Assembly (NCBI GenBank): GCA_001701065.1
Contig: DAAL01000118.1
Span: 717-18,672, forward strand
Direction of reading: 5' to 3'
From: Bacteroidales bacterium GP4
GTDB lineage: Bacteria > Bacteroidota > Bacteroidia > Bacteroidales > Muribaculaceae
DNA length: 17,956 nucleotides
In this document: positions 1 through 6,964 of the stretch, piece by piece
Layout: each line of letters opens with the position of its first letter
Numbering within the stretch: the first letter of the stretch is position 1
The notes under the pieces: generated by a model
The model's database searches: none
What the model was told of the DNA's origin: nothing
The model's input: the letters and a program-made list of their open reading frames with translations, nothing else
Position numbers and translations under genes: made by a program

Positions 1-966
1 GTCAACTTCCTTATCCTCGGCGAACACACTCAGCCGATTATCAACAAAATCGGAGAGACTGTATATCAGGTAAGCTCTGCTTCCGACCAGTGGACCATAC
101 TTCACGGATGGCGTTACATGTTCGGCAGCGAGGCTTTCGTAGCCGGCTTATTCATCCTTTTGGTGTGCTTCATCCCCGAGTCGCCGCGTTATCTTGCTCT
201 TATCGACGAAGACCAGAAAGCACTTATGGTGCTTGCACGCATCAACGGTATAGACCGTGCGCGCCAAGTCCTCGCCGACATCAAGTCGACCGTGGAGGTA
301 CAGAGCGAGAAACTTTTCTCATTCGGTGTCATGGTCATCTTCATCGGTGTCATGCTTTCGGTGTTCCAGCAGGCTGTGGGTATCAACGCAGTGCTTTACT
401 ATGCTCCCCGTATATTTGACTCTATGCACATGGGCGACCCGATGGTGCAGACAGTCATCATGGGCATCATAAACATAGCGTTTACCCTTGTGGCTGTGTT
501 CACAGTAGAGAAGATCGGACGTAAACCGTTGCTCATATGGGGCTCACTCGGTATGGCTGTCGGTGCTTTCGGTGTGGCAATATCCAATCTCGTATCACTT
601 CCCCCGATTGTACCGGTAGTAAGCATCATGATTTACTCGGCATCATTCATGTTCTCATGGGGACCGATATGCTGGGTATTGATAGCCGAAATATTCCCAA
701 ACACCATCCGTGGCGCAGCTGTTGCCGTGGCTGTAGCGTTCCAGTGGATATTCAATTTCATTGTTTCAAGTACATTTGTGCCCATGTACAACATGCAATT
801 GGGCGAAATGGGCGACAAGTTCGGACACATGTTCGCTTATGCGCTTTATGGTATCATCTGCGTAGTAGCGGCATGGTTCGTGTATCGTCTTGTCCCTGAA
901 ACCAAGGGTAAGAGTCTTGAGGACATGACCGCACTTTGGCGCAAACGCAGCCAGTCCAAAGCGTAA
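1..966 (+). CDS. xylE: XylE-like MFS sugar:H+ symporter, 5' end outside the window
   Basis: The reading frame is open from base 1 and encodes the last 321 residues of a sugar porter of the major facilitator superfamily; E. coli XylE is about 491 residues, so roughly 170 N-terminal residues lie upstream. Landmarks in order are HGWRYMF, the PESPR motif after TM6, FQQAVGINAVLYYAP in TM7, GRKPLL in the TM8-9 loop, SWGPICWVLIAEIFP in TM10 and VPETKGKSLEDM at the C-terminal end of the membrane domain. The glutamines and asparagine of TM7 and the Gly/Trp/Glu of TM10 correspond to D-xylose contacts in E. coli XylE, which supports a pentose or hexose substrate driven by protons. It acts in the inner membrane. 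It is followed by its own terminator and is therefore not part of the arginine operon. Substrate identity within the sugar porter family remains inferred. Confidence 0.9.
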   Translation, partial: VNFLILGEHTQPIINKIGETVYQVSSASDQWTILHGWRYMFGSEAFVAGLFILLVCFIPESPRYLALIDEDQKALMVLARINGIDRARQVLADIKSTVEVQSEKLFSFGVMVIFIGVMLSVFQQAVGINAVLYYAPRIFDSMHMGDPMVQTVIMGIINIAFTLVAVFTVEKIGRKPLLIWGSLGMAVGAFGVAISNLVSLPPIVPVVSIMIYSASFMFSWGPICWVLIAEIFPNTIRGAAVAVAVAFQWIFNFIVSSTFVPMYNMQLGEMGDKFGHMFAYALYGIICVVAAWFVYRLVPETKGKSLEDMTALWRKRSQSKA

Positions 967-997
967 CCATCAGTTAATAACCCTATACAATTGTAAG

Positions 998-1031
998 AGG
1001 AGGAGCGGCATAAAAACCGCTCCTCCTTTTT
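998..1031 (+). terminator. Intrinsic terminator of the sugar transporter gene
   Basis: A GC-rich stem pairs GGAGGAGCGG (999-1008) with CCGCTCCTCC (1017-1026), extended by one A-T pair, around an 8-nt loop, and runs directly into five Ts. It lies 32 nt after the transporter stop codon and separates it from the arginine operon. Confidence 0.92.
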
Positions 1032-1086
1032 AGTTCTATCTCATTTCGTCTATAATATCATCATTTCGCAATGGGAAATGCATTTT

Positions 1087-1125
1087 TTTGTATAAAAATA
1101 CACACTAATTCAATAATTATTCCTA
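1087..1125 (+). promoter_or_regulatory. Tandem ARG-box-like operators upstream of argR
   Basis: Two 18-bp sites resemble the E. coli ARG box consensus TNTGAATWWWWATTCANW. Box 1 is TTTGTATAAAAATACACA at 1087-1104 and matches 14 of the 16 defined positions, with two symmetric mismatches. Box 2 is ATTCAATAATTATTCCTA at 1108-1125 and matches 13 of 16. The gap is 3 bp, so the centres are 21 bp apart, which is the arrangement used by hexameric ArgR in E. coli. Box 2 ends on the -7 element, so binding should block RNA polymerase. The matches were scored by eye; that this regulates the whole operon, including argR itself, is inference. Confidence 0.62.
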
Positions 1126-1131
1126 CTTTTG
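1124..1131 (+). promoter_or_regulatory. Putative -7 element of the arginine operon promoter
   Basis: TACTTTTG fits the Bacteroidetes primary sigma -7 consensus TAnnTTTG. No clear TTTG -33 element lies 19-21 bp upstream; that spacer is filled by the ARG-box-like sites. Transcription would begin near 1138, leaving a leader of about 60 nt before the chosen argR start. Confidence 0.5.
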
Positions 1132-1197
1132 CATCGGTATTCTGAATTAAGAAGGACAGAAGGCAGCAGAATGCAACGCCTACAAAAATTTCAAGAT

Positions 1198-1710
1198 ATG
1201 AGCAAGAGAAAGAAACGCATCCAATCTATTCTGGAAATACTCAACAACAACTACATTGGGAGCCAGGAAGAACTGTCAAGGATGCTCGCCGCACGTGACT
1301 TCGTTGTAACTCAAGCCACCTTGTCGCGTGACCTCAAAGCCATCCGGGCAACAAAAGTAGCCACTGACTTAGGGGCATACCGCTATGTGGTGAATCAACC
1401 CGGCGACCTCCCGGTCGACGAAATTTTTGAACCGATTCCTCCAACCACCCAGTCAGGGGTGCATTATGGAGTGACTTCAGTGGCATTCTCAGGCAACCTC
1501 ATGCTGTTCAAGACTCGTCTTGGATACGCAAGCGGTCTTGCCTACGACCTGGACCAGCTCGATTGCCATCTCATCCTTGGCACAATATCGGGTGCCGACA
1601 CGGTGATGGCTGTAATAGACGAGCGCATTCCACGAGCCGAACTGTTTGACTACTTCAACGGCTTCCTGCCCGACGATGTGCTGAAAGAAGCCCGAAAGAA
1701 ATTTATGTGA
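1198..1710 (+). CDS. argR: Arginine repressor ArgR
   Basis: A 170-residue protein in the usual ArgR size range. Residues 1-65 form the winged helix-turn-helix DNA-binding domain (SQEELSRMLAARDF followed by TQATLSRDLKAI, the recognition region), and residues 85-165 are the C-terminal oligomerisation and arginine-binding domain with GTISGADTVMAV. ArgR hexamers bind ARG boxes when loaded with L-arginine and repress biosynthetic operons. The start at MSKRKKR is chosen by family length; an in-frame ATG at 1171 preceded by purine-rich AGAAGG-type sequence, and a TTG at 1129, would give longer N-termini and cannot be excluded. Two ARG-box-like sites lie 73-111 bp upstream of the chosen start, so autoregulation is likely. 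One oddity: the family's GDDT arginine-binding motif reads GADT here (residues 132-135), losing the first Asp, and the usual PG of the TxPG loop reads LG. Confidence 0.9.
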   Translation: MSKRKKRIQSILEILNNNYIGSQEELSRMLAARDFVVTQATLSRDLKAIRATKVATDLGAYRYVVNQPGDLPVDEIFEPIPPTTQSGVHYGVTSVAFSGNLMLFKTRLGYASGLAYDLDQLDCHLILGTISGADTVMAVIDERIPRAELFDYFNGFLPDDVLKEARKKFM

Positions 1711-1721
1711 ATCCCCAATAG

Positions 1722-1738
1722 ATTTGTCATTGACAAAT
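1722..1738 (+). promoter_or_regulatory. Perfect 7-bp inverted repeat between argR and the GNAT gene
   Basis: ATTTGTC-att-GACAAAT is a perfect 17-bp inverted repeat starting 12 nt after the argR stop. It is followed by AT-rich sequence without a T run, so it does not look like a standard terminator. It could be a protein-binding site, an RNA-processing hairpin or a weak attenuator that sets argR apart from the structural genes. No function can be assigned from sequence alone. Confidence 0.4.
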
Positions 1739-1763
1739 ATTAATAATATCCTCTTATATAATA

Positions 1764-2357
1764 ATGGCAATAGATCCATCTTCAATTGAAGTTATCGTAG
1801 CAGGTGAAGAGCACACCCGCTATGTCGAAGAGATTCTTGACACTATCAACCGCGCCGCCAAAGTGCGCGGAACAGGTATTGCCAAGCGTTCTCCCGACTA
1901 TGTAAAACAAAAGATGCTCGAAAACAAGGCGGTAATAGCCTTGTGCAACGGTGAATTTGCCGGATTCAGCTATATTGAATCCTGGAGCAACAAGCAGTTT
2001 GTGGCGAACTCAGGACTTATCGTAGCAAACAAATACCGTGGGATAGGACTTGCATCTCGAATCAAGCGACGAATCTTCGAGCTTTCACGGGAACGGTTCC
2101 CCAACGCCAAAATATTCTCTCTCACCACAGGTGCCGCAGTGATGAAAATGAACTTTGAACTCGGCTACCGCCCGGTGACATTCGACGAGCTTACTGACGA
2201 CCCCGCTTTCTGGCGAGGATGCGAAAGCTGCGTGAATTTCGACATCCTGCAGCGCAACGGCGGTCACAAGTGCCTGTGCACAGGCTTACTTTACGACCCG
2301 TCAGAAACCCGTTTTCATCCCGAATTAAATAATCAACACAACAACATGGAGGGCTAA
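1764..2357 (+). CDS. GNAT acyltransferase of the arginine operon, candidate N-acylglutamate synthase
   Basis: A 197-residue GNAT-fold protein. The acyl-CoA pyrophosphate-binding loop is visible as RGIGLA (residues 92-97) after the beta-4 strand GLIVAN, and FELGYRPVTF (131-140) is the typical GNAT C-terminal beta-alpha segment. Located between argR and argG, it is the best local candidate for the first step of arginine synthesis, transfer of an acyl group to glutamate, which is otherwise unassigned here. In Bacteroides fragilis the pathway is known to run through N-succinyl rather than N-acetyl intermediates (its transcarbamylase acts on N-succinylornithine), so the acyl donor could be succinyl-CoA; that is inference. 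After the GNAT core there are four cysteines, C153-x2-C156 and C170-x-C172, which look like a possible metal site. The ATG start follows an AT-rich stretch with no clear Shine-Dalgarno. GNAT assignment is firm, the specific reaction is not. Confidence 0.82.
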   Translation: MAIDPSSIEVIVAGEEHTRYVEEILDTINRAAKVRGTGIAKRSPDYVKQKMLENKAVIALCNGEFAGFSYIESWSNKQFVANSGLIVANKYRGIGLASRIKRRIFELSRERFPNAKIFSLTTGAAVMKMNFELGYRPVTFDELTDDPAFWRGCESCVNFDILQRNGGHKCLCTGLLYDPSETRFHPELNNQHNNMEG

Positions 2358-2374
2358 CTGCCGCTCCGCAACCT

Positions 2375-2386
2375 ATGTATATACAT
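2375..2386. promoter_or_regulatory. 12-bp palindrome immediately before argG
   Basis: ATGTATATACAT is a perfect palindrome ending one base before the argG ATG, in the 30-nt gap after the GNAT gene. It contains the TGTAT and ATACA half-sites also present in ARG-like box 1, but without the 4-bp centre. It could be chance in AT-rich sequence, a structure affecting argG translation, or a degenerate operator. Confidence 0.25.
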
Positions 2387-2387
2387 T

Positions 2388-3608
2388 ATGGAAAGTAACA
2401 AGAAAAAAGTAGTATTGGCATTCAGTGGAGGTCTCGACACCTCTTTTGCAGTAAAATATCTGTCCGAGGACTGCGGCTACGAAGTGTACACCGCTATCGC
2501 AAACACCGGAGGCTTCTCCCCGGAAGAGCTTAAGGCTATCGAAGAGCGCGCGCTTGCTCTCGGCGCAAAAGCCCATGCCACACTTGACATCACCCAGGAA
2601 TACTATGCCAAGAGCATCCGTTACATGATTTTCGGCAATGTTCTGCGCAACGGCACCTATCCTATATCAGTAAGCTCGGAACGAATCTTCCAAGCTATCG
2701 CCATTATTGAATACGCCAAGTCAATAGGAGCCAAATATGTGGCTCACGGCAGCACAAGCGCGGGCAACGACCAGGTGCGCTTCGACATAACATTCCAGAT
2801 TCTCGCTCCCGAAATCGAAATCATCACCCCTACTCGCGACATGAACCTCACCCGCGAGTATGAAATAGAGTACCTGAAGAACCACGGCTATGTGGCTGAC
2901 TTCAAAAAACTCGAATACTCCATCAATAAAGGTCTTTGGGGCACTTCAGTGGGAGGCAAAGAGACTCTTCACAGCAACGAGACCCTTCCCGAAGAAGCTT
3001 ATCCCAACCAGATGACCGCTACCGAGGATTCACGCCTGACCATAGACTTCGAGGAAGGCGAGATATCGGCTGTAAACGGCGTTCCGTTCCCCGACAAGGT
3101 GAAAGCAATACAGAAAATCGAGGAGATTGTGGCTCCCTACGCACTTGGAAGGGACATGCACATAGGCGACACAATCATCGGCATAAAAGGAAGAGTGGGA
3201 TTTGAAGCGGGTGCGCCCATGGTGATTCTCGCAGCCCACAAGATGCTGGAGAAGCACACCCTCACCAAGTGGCAGCAGTACTGGAAAGACCAGCTCGGCA
3301 CATGGTACGGAATGTTCCTCCACGAAGCGCAGTATCTTGAACCGGTGATGCGCGACATCGAACGCTTCCTCGAATCCTCGCAACGTAACGTCACAGGACG
3401 TGTGATTGTCGACCTCAAGCCTTACCGTTACATCCTTGTGGGAGTGGAAAGCGACTTTGACCTGATGAAAACCAACTTCGGAGAATACGGCGAGATATCC
3501 CGCGGCTGGACTGCCGACGACATCAAGGGATTCACACGAATTCTCGGAAATCAGATGAAAATATATTATTCAGTACAAGAACGTAACAACAAAACCCGCG
3601 AAGCATGA
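2388..3608 (+). CDS. argG: Argininosuccinate synthase
   Basis: A 406-residue cytoplasmic enzyme that joins citrulline and aspartate with ATP to form argininosuccinate, the penultimate step of arginine synthesis. The length is normal. The N-type ATP pyrophosphatase P-loop is AFSGGLDTS (residues 11-19). Further family blocks are GSTSAGNDQVRFD (about 123-135, nucleotide and aspartate site, where many bacteria have GATGKGNDQVRFE) and SINKGLWGTSVGG, followed by ALGRDMHIGDTIIGIKGRVGFEAGAP. The altered second block looks like a lineage-specific form rather than damage, because the rest is intact. The gene starts 30 nt after the GNAT gene and overlaps argC by 4 nt (ATGA), so ArgG and ArgC should be translationally coupled. 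Confidence 0.97.
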   Translation: MESNKKKVVLAFSGGLDTSFAVKYLSEDCGYEVYTAIANTGGFSPEELKAIEERALALGAKAHATLDITQEYYAKSIRYMIFGNVLRNGTYPISVSSERIFQAIAIIEYAKSIGAKYVAHGSTSAGNDQVRFDITFQILAPEIEIITPTRDMNLTREYEIEYLKNHGYVADFKKLEYSINKGLWGTSVGGKETLHSNETLPEEAYPNQMTATEDSRLTIDFEEGEISAVNGVPFPDKVKAIQKIEEIVAPYALGRDMHIGDTIIGIKGRVGFEAGAPMVILAAHKMLEKHTLTKWQQYWKDQLGTWYGMFLHEAQYLEPVMRDIERFLESSQRNVTGRVIVDLKPYRYILVGVESDFDLMKTNFGEYGEISRGWTADDIKGFTRILGNQMKIYYSVQERNNKTREA

Positions 3609-4576
3609 TTAAAGCCGGTATAATAGGAGGCGCAGGCTACACAGCCGGTGAACTACTCCGTCTTCTCGTGAATCATCCCGATGTGGAAATAAAGTGGGTG
3701 AACAGTTCCAGCAACGCCGGTAACGACATCACCTCGGTACACCAAGGATTAATAGGCGAACTGGACATGAAGTTCACTGCCGACAACCCATTGGATGAAA
3801 TCGACGTGCTCTTCTGCTGCACACCCCACGGTGACACCAAGAAATTCATGGACAGCCACGTGATTCCCGATGAATTGCGCATAGTCGACCTGTCAACCGA
3901 CTACCGCATCGAGGACGAATCGCACGACTTCATCTACGGGCTTCCGGAGCTAAACCGCAAGCGCATTGTGCGCGGAGCCAAGCACGTGGCTAACCCCGGA
4001 TGCTTCGCCACAGCCATCCAGCTTGCCCTTCTGCCATTGGCTAAAAATCTGCTTCTCAATGCACCTATCCATGTCACAGCCATCACCGGCTCCACAGGCG
4101 CGGGAGTGAAGCCCTCAGCCACAAGCCACTTCTCATGGCGCAACAACAATGTGTCCATCTACAAGCCGTTCAAGCATCAGCACCTTGCCGAGATACGCCA
4201 GTCGCTCACTCAACTGCAGTCGAGCTTCAAAGCCGACATCAACTTCATTCCGGTGAGAGGATGTTTCGCACGAGGCATTATGGCGATAGTATATCTTGAC
4301 TGCCCCGTTGAACTGGACGAAGTGAAAAAGCTTTACGAAGACTTCTACGAAGACCATAACTTCACCTTCGTCACCGACAAAGCTCCTGACCTGAAGGATG
4401 TGGTCAATACCAACAAGTGCATTATACATCTTGATAAAGTGGATGGCAAGCTGCTCATAACCTCCGTCATCGACAATCTCGTGAAGGGTGCGTCAGGACA
4501 AGCCGTACACAACATGAATCTGCTATTCGGACTTCATGAACGTGTGGGATTGCAGCTTAAGCCGTCAGCATTCTAA
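3605..4576 (+). CDS. argC: N-acetyl-gamma-glutamyl-phosphate reductase
   Basis: A 323-residue NADPH-dependent dehydrogenase that reduces N-acyl-glutamyl phosphate to the semialdehyde. The N-terminal Rossmann motif is GGAGYTAGELLRLL (from residue 8), CCTPHG follows at 71-76, and the catalytic cysteine is C133 in ANPGCFAT. GSTGAGVKP (162-170) and the histidine-rich FKHQHLAEI (189-197) complete the active site. Length and motif order match the short-form ArgC family. Start overlaps the argG stop as ATGA. It precedes argD by 12 nt, consistent with pathway order. In Bacteroides relatives the acyl group may be succinyl rather than acetyl; the sequence does not decide this. Confidence 0.96.
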   Translation: MIKAGIIGGAGYTAGELLRLLVNHPDVEIKWVNSSSNAGNDITSVHQGLIGELDMKFTADNPLDEIDVLFCCTPHGDTKKFMDSHVIPDELRIVDLSTDYRIEDESHDFIYGLPELNRKRIVRGAKHVANPGCFATAIQLALLPLAKNLLLNAPIHVTAITGSTGAGVKPSATSHFSWRNNNVSIYKPFKHQHLAEIRQSLTQLQSSFKADINFIPVRGCFARGIMAIVYLDCPVELDEVKKLYEDFYEDHNFTFVTDKAPDLKDVVNTNKCIIHLDKVDGKLLITSVIDNLVKGASGQAVHNMNLLFGLHERVGLQLKPSAF

Positions 4577-4588
4577 AAAACTATTCTT

Positions 4589-5719
4589 ATGAATTTATAC
4601 AACGTATATCCATTATTCGATATAGAGATAGTAGAGGGAAGAGGATGCCATGTCTATGACAAAAAAGGCATCGAATACCTCGACCTCTACGGAGGACACG
4701 CAGTGGTGTCGGTGGGACATTGCCACCCTACCCTCGTGCGTGCCATCAGAGAGCAGGCAGCCAAACTGATGTTCTACTCCAACTCCGTTATCAACCCTCT
4801 CCAGCAGGAGCTCGCCGACCGTCTCGGCAAAATGTCGGGCTACGATGATTACCAGCTTTTCCTCGTGAACTCGGGGGCTGAAGCCAACGAAAACGCTCTT
4901 AAACTCGCTTCGTTCCACACCGGCAAGAGCCGTGCGGTAGCATTCAGCAAGGCATTCCACGGCAGAACCTCGGCGGCGGTGGAAGTCACTGACAATCCTG
5001 CCATCGTGGCTCCCATCAATGACAACGGACACGTAACATTCCTCCCCCTCAACGACATCGAGGCTGTGAGGGAAGAACTTGCCAAAGACGACGTTGCAGC
5101 GGTGATAATAGAAGGCATCCAGGGTGTGGGCGGAATACGCATCCCCTCGCCTGAATTCCTTCAGGACCTGCGCGACGAGTGCAGCCGCCACAATGTGGTG
5201 CTGATACTCGACGAAATACAGTCAGGCTACGGCAGAACCGGTAAATTTTTCGCCCATCAACATGCCGACATTCGCGCCGACATCGTGACCGTGGCTAAAG
5301 GCATCGCCAATGGATTCCCCATGGGAGGTGTGATTATCTCGCCGGAGTTTGTGCCGCACTACGGACAGCTCGGCACCACCTTTGGAGGCAATCACCTCGC
5401 TTGCGCGGCGGCTATCGCGGTGCTCGACATATTCCGCACCGAAAACCTTGTGCAGAACGCAGCCGAAGTGGGAGCCTATCTTCTCGAAGAACTTCGTCAG
5501 ATACCCGGCATAAAGGAGGTGCGCGGCGAAGGCTTGATGATAGGCATTGAAATGCCTTACCCCACCAAGGACCTGCGCAACAAGCTCGTGCACGAAGCCC
5601 ACATATTCACCGGCGCGGCATCCACCAATATAATCCGACTCTTGCCGCCGCTCACCCTCACTCATGAGGAAGCGGAAGAGTTCATCGTAAAATTCAAAGA
5701 AATGCTCCTCGCACAATGA
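4589..5719 (+). CDS. argD: Acetylornithine-type aminotransferase
   Basis: A 376-residue class III PLP-dependent aminotransferase that converts N-acyl-glutamate semialdehyde to N-acylornithine using glutamate. Visible motifs are NSGAEANENALKLA (94-107, PLP phosphate loop), FHGRT (123-127), LDEIQSGYGRTG (207-218, with D208 as the PLP ring contact) and TVAKGIANGFPMG (234-246) with K237 as the Schiff-base lysine; TTFGGNH lies further on. Length is typical of ArgD. Position between argC and proC supports arginine synthesis rather than ornithine catabolism. The stop codon overlaps the proC start as ATGA. Acetyl versus succinyl substrate preference cannot be read from the sequence. Confidence 0.95.
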   Translation: MNLYNVYPLFDIEIVEGRGCHVYDKKGIEYLDLYGGHAVVSVGHCHPTLVRAIREQAAKLMFYSNSVINPLQQELADRLGKMSGYDDYQLFLVNSGAEANENALKLASFHTGKSRAVAFSKAFHGRTSAAVEVTDNPAIVAPINDNGHVTFLPLNDIEAVREELAKDDVAAVIIEGIQGVGGIRIPSPEFLQDLRDECSRHNVVLILDEIQSGYGRTGKFFAHQHADIRADIVTVAKGIANGFPMGGVIISPEFVPHYGQLGTTFGGNHLACAAAIAVLDIFRTENLVQNAAEVGAYLLEELRQIPGIKEVRGEGLMIGIEMPYPTKDLRNKLVHEAHIFTGAASTNIIRLLPPLTLTHEEAEEFIVKFKEMLLAQ

Positions 5720-6510
5720 AAATAAGCATAATAGGCGGAGGAAACATGGGAAGCGCACTTATAAAGGGTGTGCTTTCCTCCCGTTTCGTGACTCCGCAGG
5801 ATATACGGCTAAGCGGACCTCATCAATCCACCCTCGACAAGGTTGCGGATGAGTGCCCCGGCATCGCCACTTGCACCGACAATTGCACCTGCATAAAAGG
5901 AGCCGACGTGATAGTACTCGCCGTAAAACCGTGGATTCTTCCGGGAGTCCTGGAAGAAATCGCGCCCATGGTAGCATTCCGTGACCAGATAATAGTGTCG
6001 CTTGCTTCAGGCATCTCGATCGACGACATGTCAGGCTTCCTGTCACGCTACTCATCGGCAAGAACTCTGTTCAGAGTAATCCCCAACACCGCAATGACTG
6101 TGCGCAAAAGCATGACATTTATCTGCCACAACAACGCCACTGAGGCACAGGTTGAGAAAGTGCAGTCGATATTTGACCAAGTAGGCTCGACCGCTGTTAT
6201 CGATGAGCGGTTTCTTCCCGCTGCCACGGCACTATGTTCATGCGGCATAGCCTACGCCATGCGCTACGTGCGCGCAGCAACCGAAGGAGGCGTGGAACTC
6301 GGCTTATACCCCGACAAAGCCAAGGAATACATCCTTGCCACCCTCGAAGGTGCCGTTGAACTACTTCGCGCTACCGGAGCTAATCCGGAAGCGGAGATTG
6401 ACAAAGTAACCACTCCGGGCGGCATCACCATCCGCGGTCTTAACGCCATGGAAGCCCATGGATTCACAACCTCGGTGATTGAAGGGCTTAAAGCCTCGAC
6501 TACCCGATAA
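5716..6510 (+). CDS. proC: Pyrroline-5-carboxylate reductase
   Basis: A 264-residue NAD(P)H-dependent enzyme for the last step of proline synthesis. The N-terminal nucleotide-binding loop is GGGNMG (residues 7-12), the middle contains VIVLAVKPW and SLASGIS, then RVIPNTA, and the C-terminal dimer domain has the signature VTTPGGITIRGLNAMEAHGF. The helix that usually begins GSGPAY reads CSCGIAYAM here, which I take as a lineage form because everything around it is intact. It is the fourth enzyme gene of the arginine operon and overlaps argD by 4 nt. This suggests that proline and arginine synthesis, which share glutamate and ornithine-level intermediates, are co-expressed under arginine control. 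Confidence 0.95.
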   Translation: MKISIIGGGNMGSALIKGVLSSRFVTPQDIRLSGPHQSTLDKVADECPGIATCTDNCTCIKGADVIVLAVKPWILPGVLEEIAPMVAFRDQIIVSLASGISIDDMSGFLSRYSSARTLFRVIPNTAMTVRKSMTFICHNNATEAQVEKVQSIFDQVGSTAVIDERFLPAATALCSCGIAYAMRYVRAATEGGVELGLYPDKAKEYILATLEGAVELLRATGANPEAEIDKVTTPGGITIRGLNAMEAHGFTTSVIEGLKASTTR

Positions 6511-6535
6511 TAAAAACCAAACGTCAACAGCAGTT

Positions 6536-6877
6536 ATGTCAGTCAACAAAGTTATCCTCGTGGGAAATGTAGGCAGGGACCCCGAATTTCAATATTTGGA
6601 AGGGAAACGTCCGCGTGCTTATTTTTCCTTGGCGACATCCGAAGGCGGATACACCAACAGTGCAGGAGTGCAGATTCCGGAGCTTACGGAATGGCACCGC
6701 ATTGTCATGTGGGATAAGTTTGCTGAGACTGCTGAAAAGTATATCCGCAAAGGCACAAAACTGTACATCGAAGGGAAACTGCGCACCCGCACATGGGAAG
6801 ACCGCAACACCATCAAACACACCGTGACGGAAATCCACGTCGAATTCTTCGAAATCCTCTCTCGCCCCCAATCCTAA
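6536..6877 (+). CDS. ssb: Short single-stranded DNA-binding protein lacking an acidic tail
   Basis: A 113-residue protein consisting almost entirely of one OB fold: MSVNKVILVGNVGRDPE at the start, FSLATSEG, then EWHRIVMWDKFAETAEKYIRKGTKLYIEGKLRTRTWED, the core of the SSB family. It ends FEILSRPQS, about ten residues after the last OB strand. There is no disordered linker and no acidic DDDIPF-type tip, the part of SSB that recruits replication and repair partners. It may therefore be a secondary SSB or one working without the usual partner docking. The start at 6536 was preferred because it begins the OB fold; the longer in-frame extension to 6479 overlaps proC and adds unrelated residues. It follows proC by 25 nt and is probably the last gene of the arginine operon. 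Confidence 0.88.
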   Translation: MSVNKVILVGNVGRDPEFQYLEGKRPRAYFSLATSEGGYTNSAGVQIPELTEWHRIVMWDKFAETAEKYIRKGTKLYIEGKLRTRTWEDRNTIKHTVTEIHVEFFEILSRPQS

Positions 6878-6890
6878 CTTCAAACATAGC

Positions 6891-6940
6891 AAAAAGCACC
6901 CCCGCTACGGAATTTCATCTACAATCCGTAGCGAGGGTGT
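6891..6940 (-). terminator. Terminator hairpin between ssb and the M64 protease gene
   Basis: CACCCCCGCTACGGA (6897-6911) pairs with TCCGTAGCGAGGGTG (6925-6939) with a single C-A mismatch and a 13-nt loop. On the minus strand the stem is followed by CTTTTTG, so it terminates the leucine-rich-repeat protease gene. On the plus strand there is no T run, but the strong stem may also slow transcripts from ssb. Confidence 0.85.
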
Positions 6941-6964
6941 ACATGCCAATGCCAATCCTGCCGC

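Noticed and set aside
1129..1197. TTG start at 1129 for argR
   Set aside because: The TTG overlaps the -7 element and lies upstream of the expected transcription start; the extra residues have no match to ArgR proteins.
4613..5191. Long minus-strand open frame opposite argD
   Set aside because: It is antisense to a conserved enzyme gene, with low-complexity composition and no recognisable domain; a shadow of argD codon usage.
5222..5758. Minus-strand open frame of 178 codons opposite argD and proC
   Set aside because: Antisense to two overlapping conserved genes, no domain and no promoter.
6479..6535. In-frame upstream extension of ssb overlapping proC
   Set aside because: It adds residues unrelated to the SSB OB fold; the ATG at 6536 leads directly into the conserved SVNKVILVGNVGRDPE.
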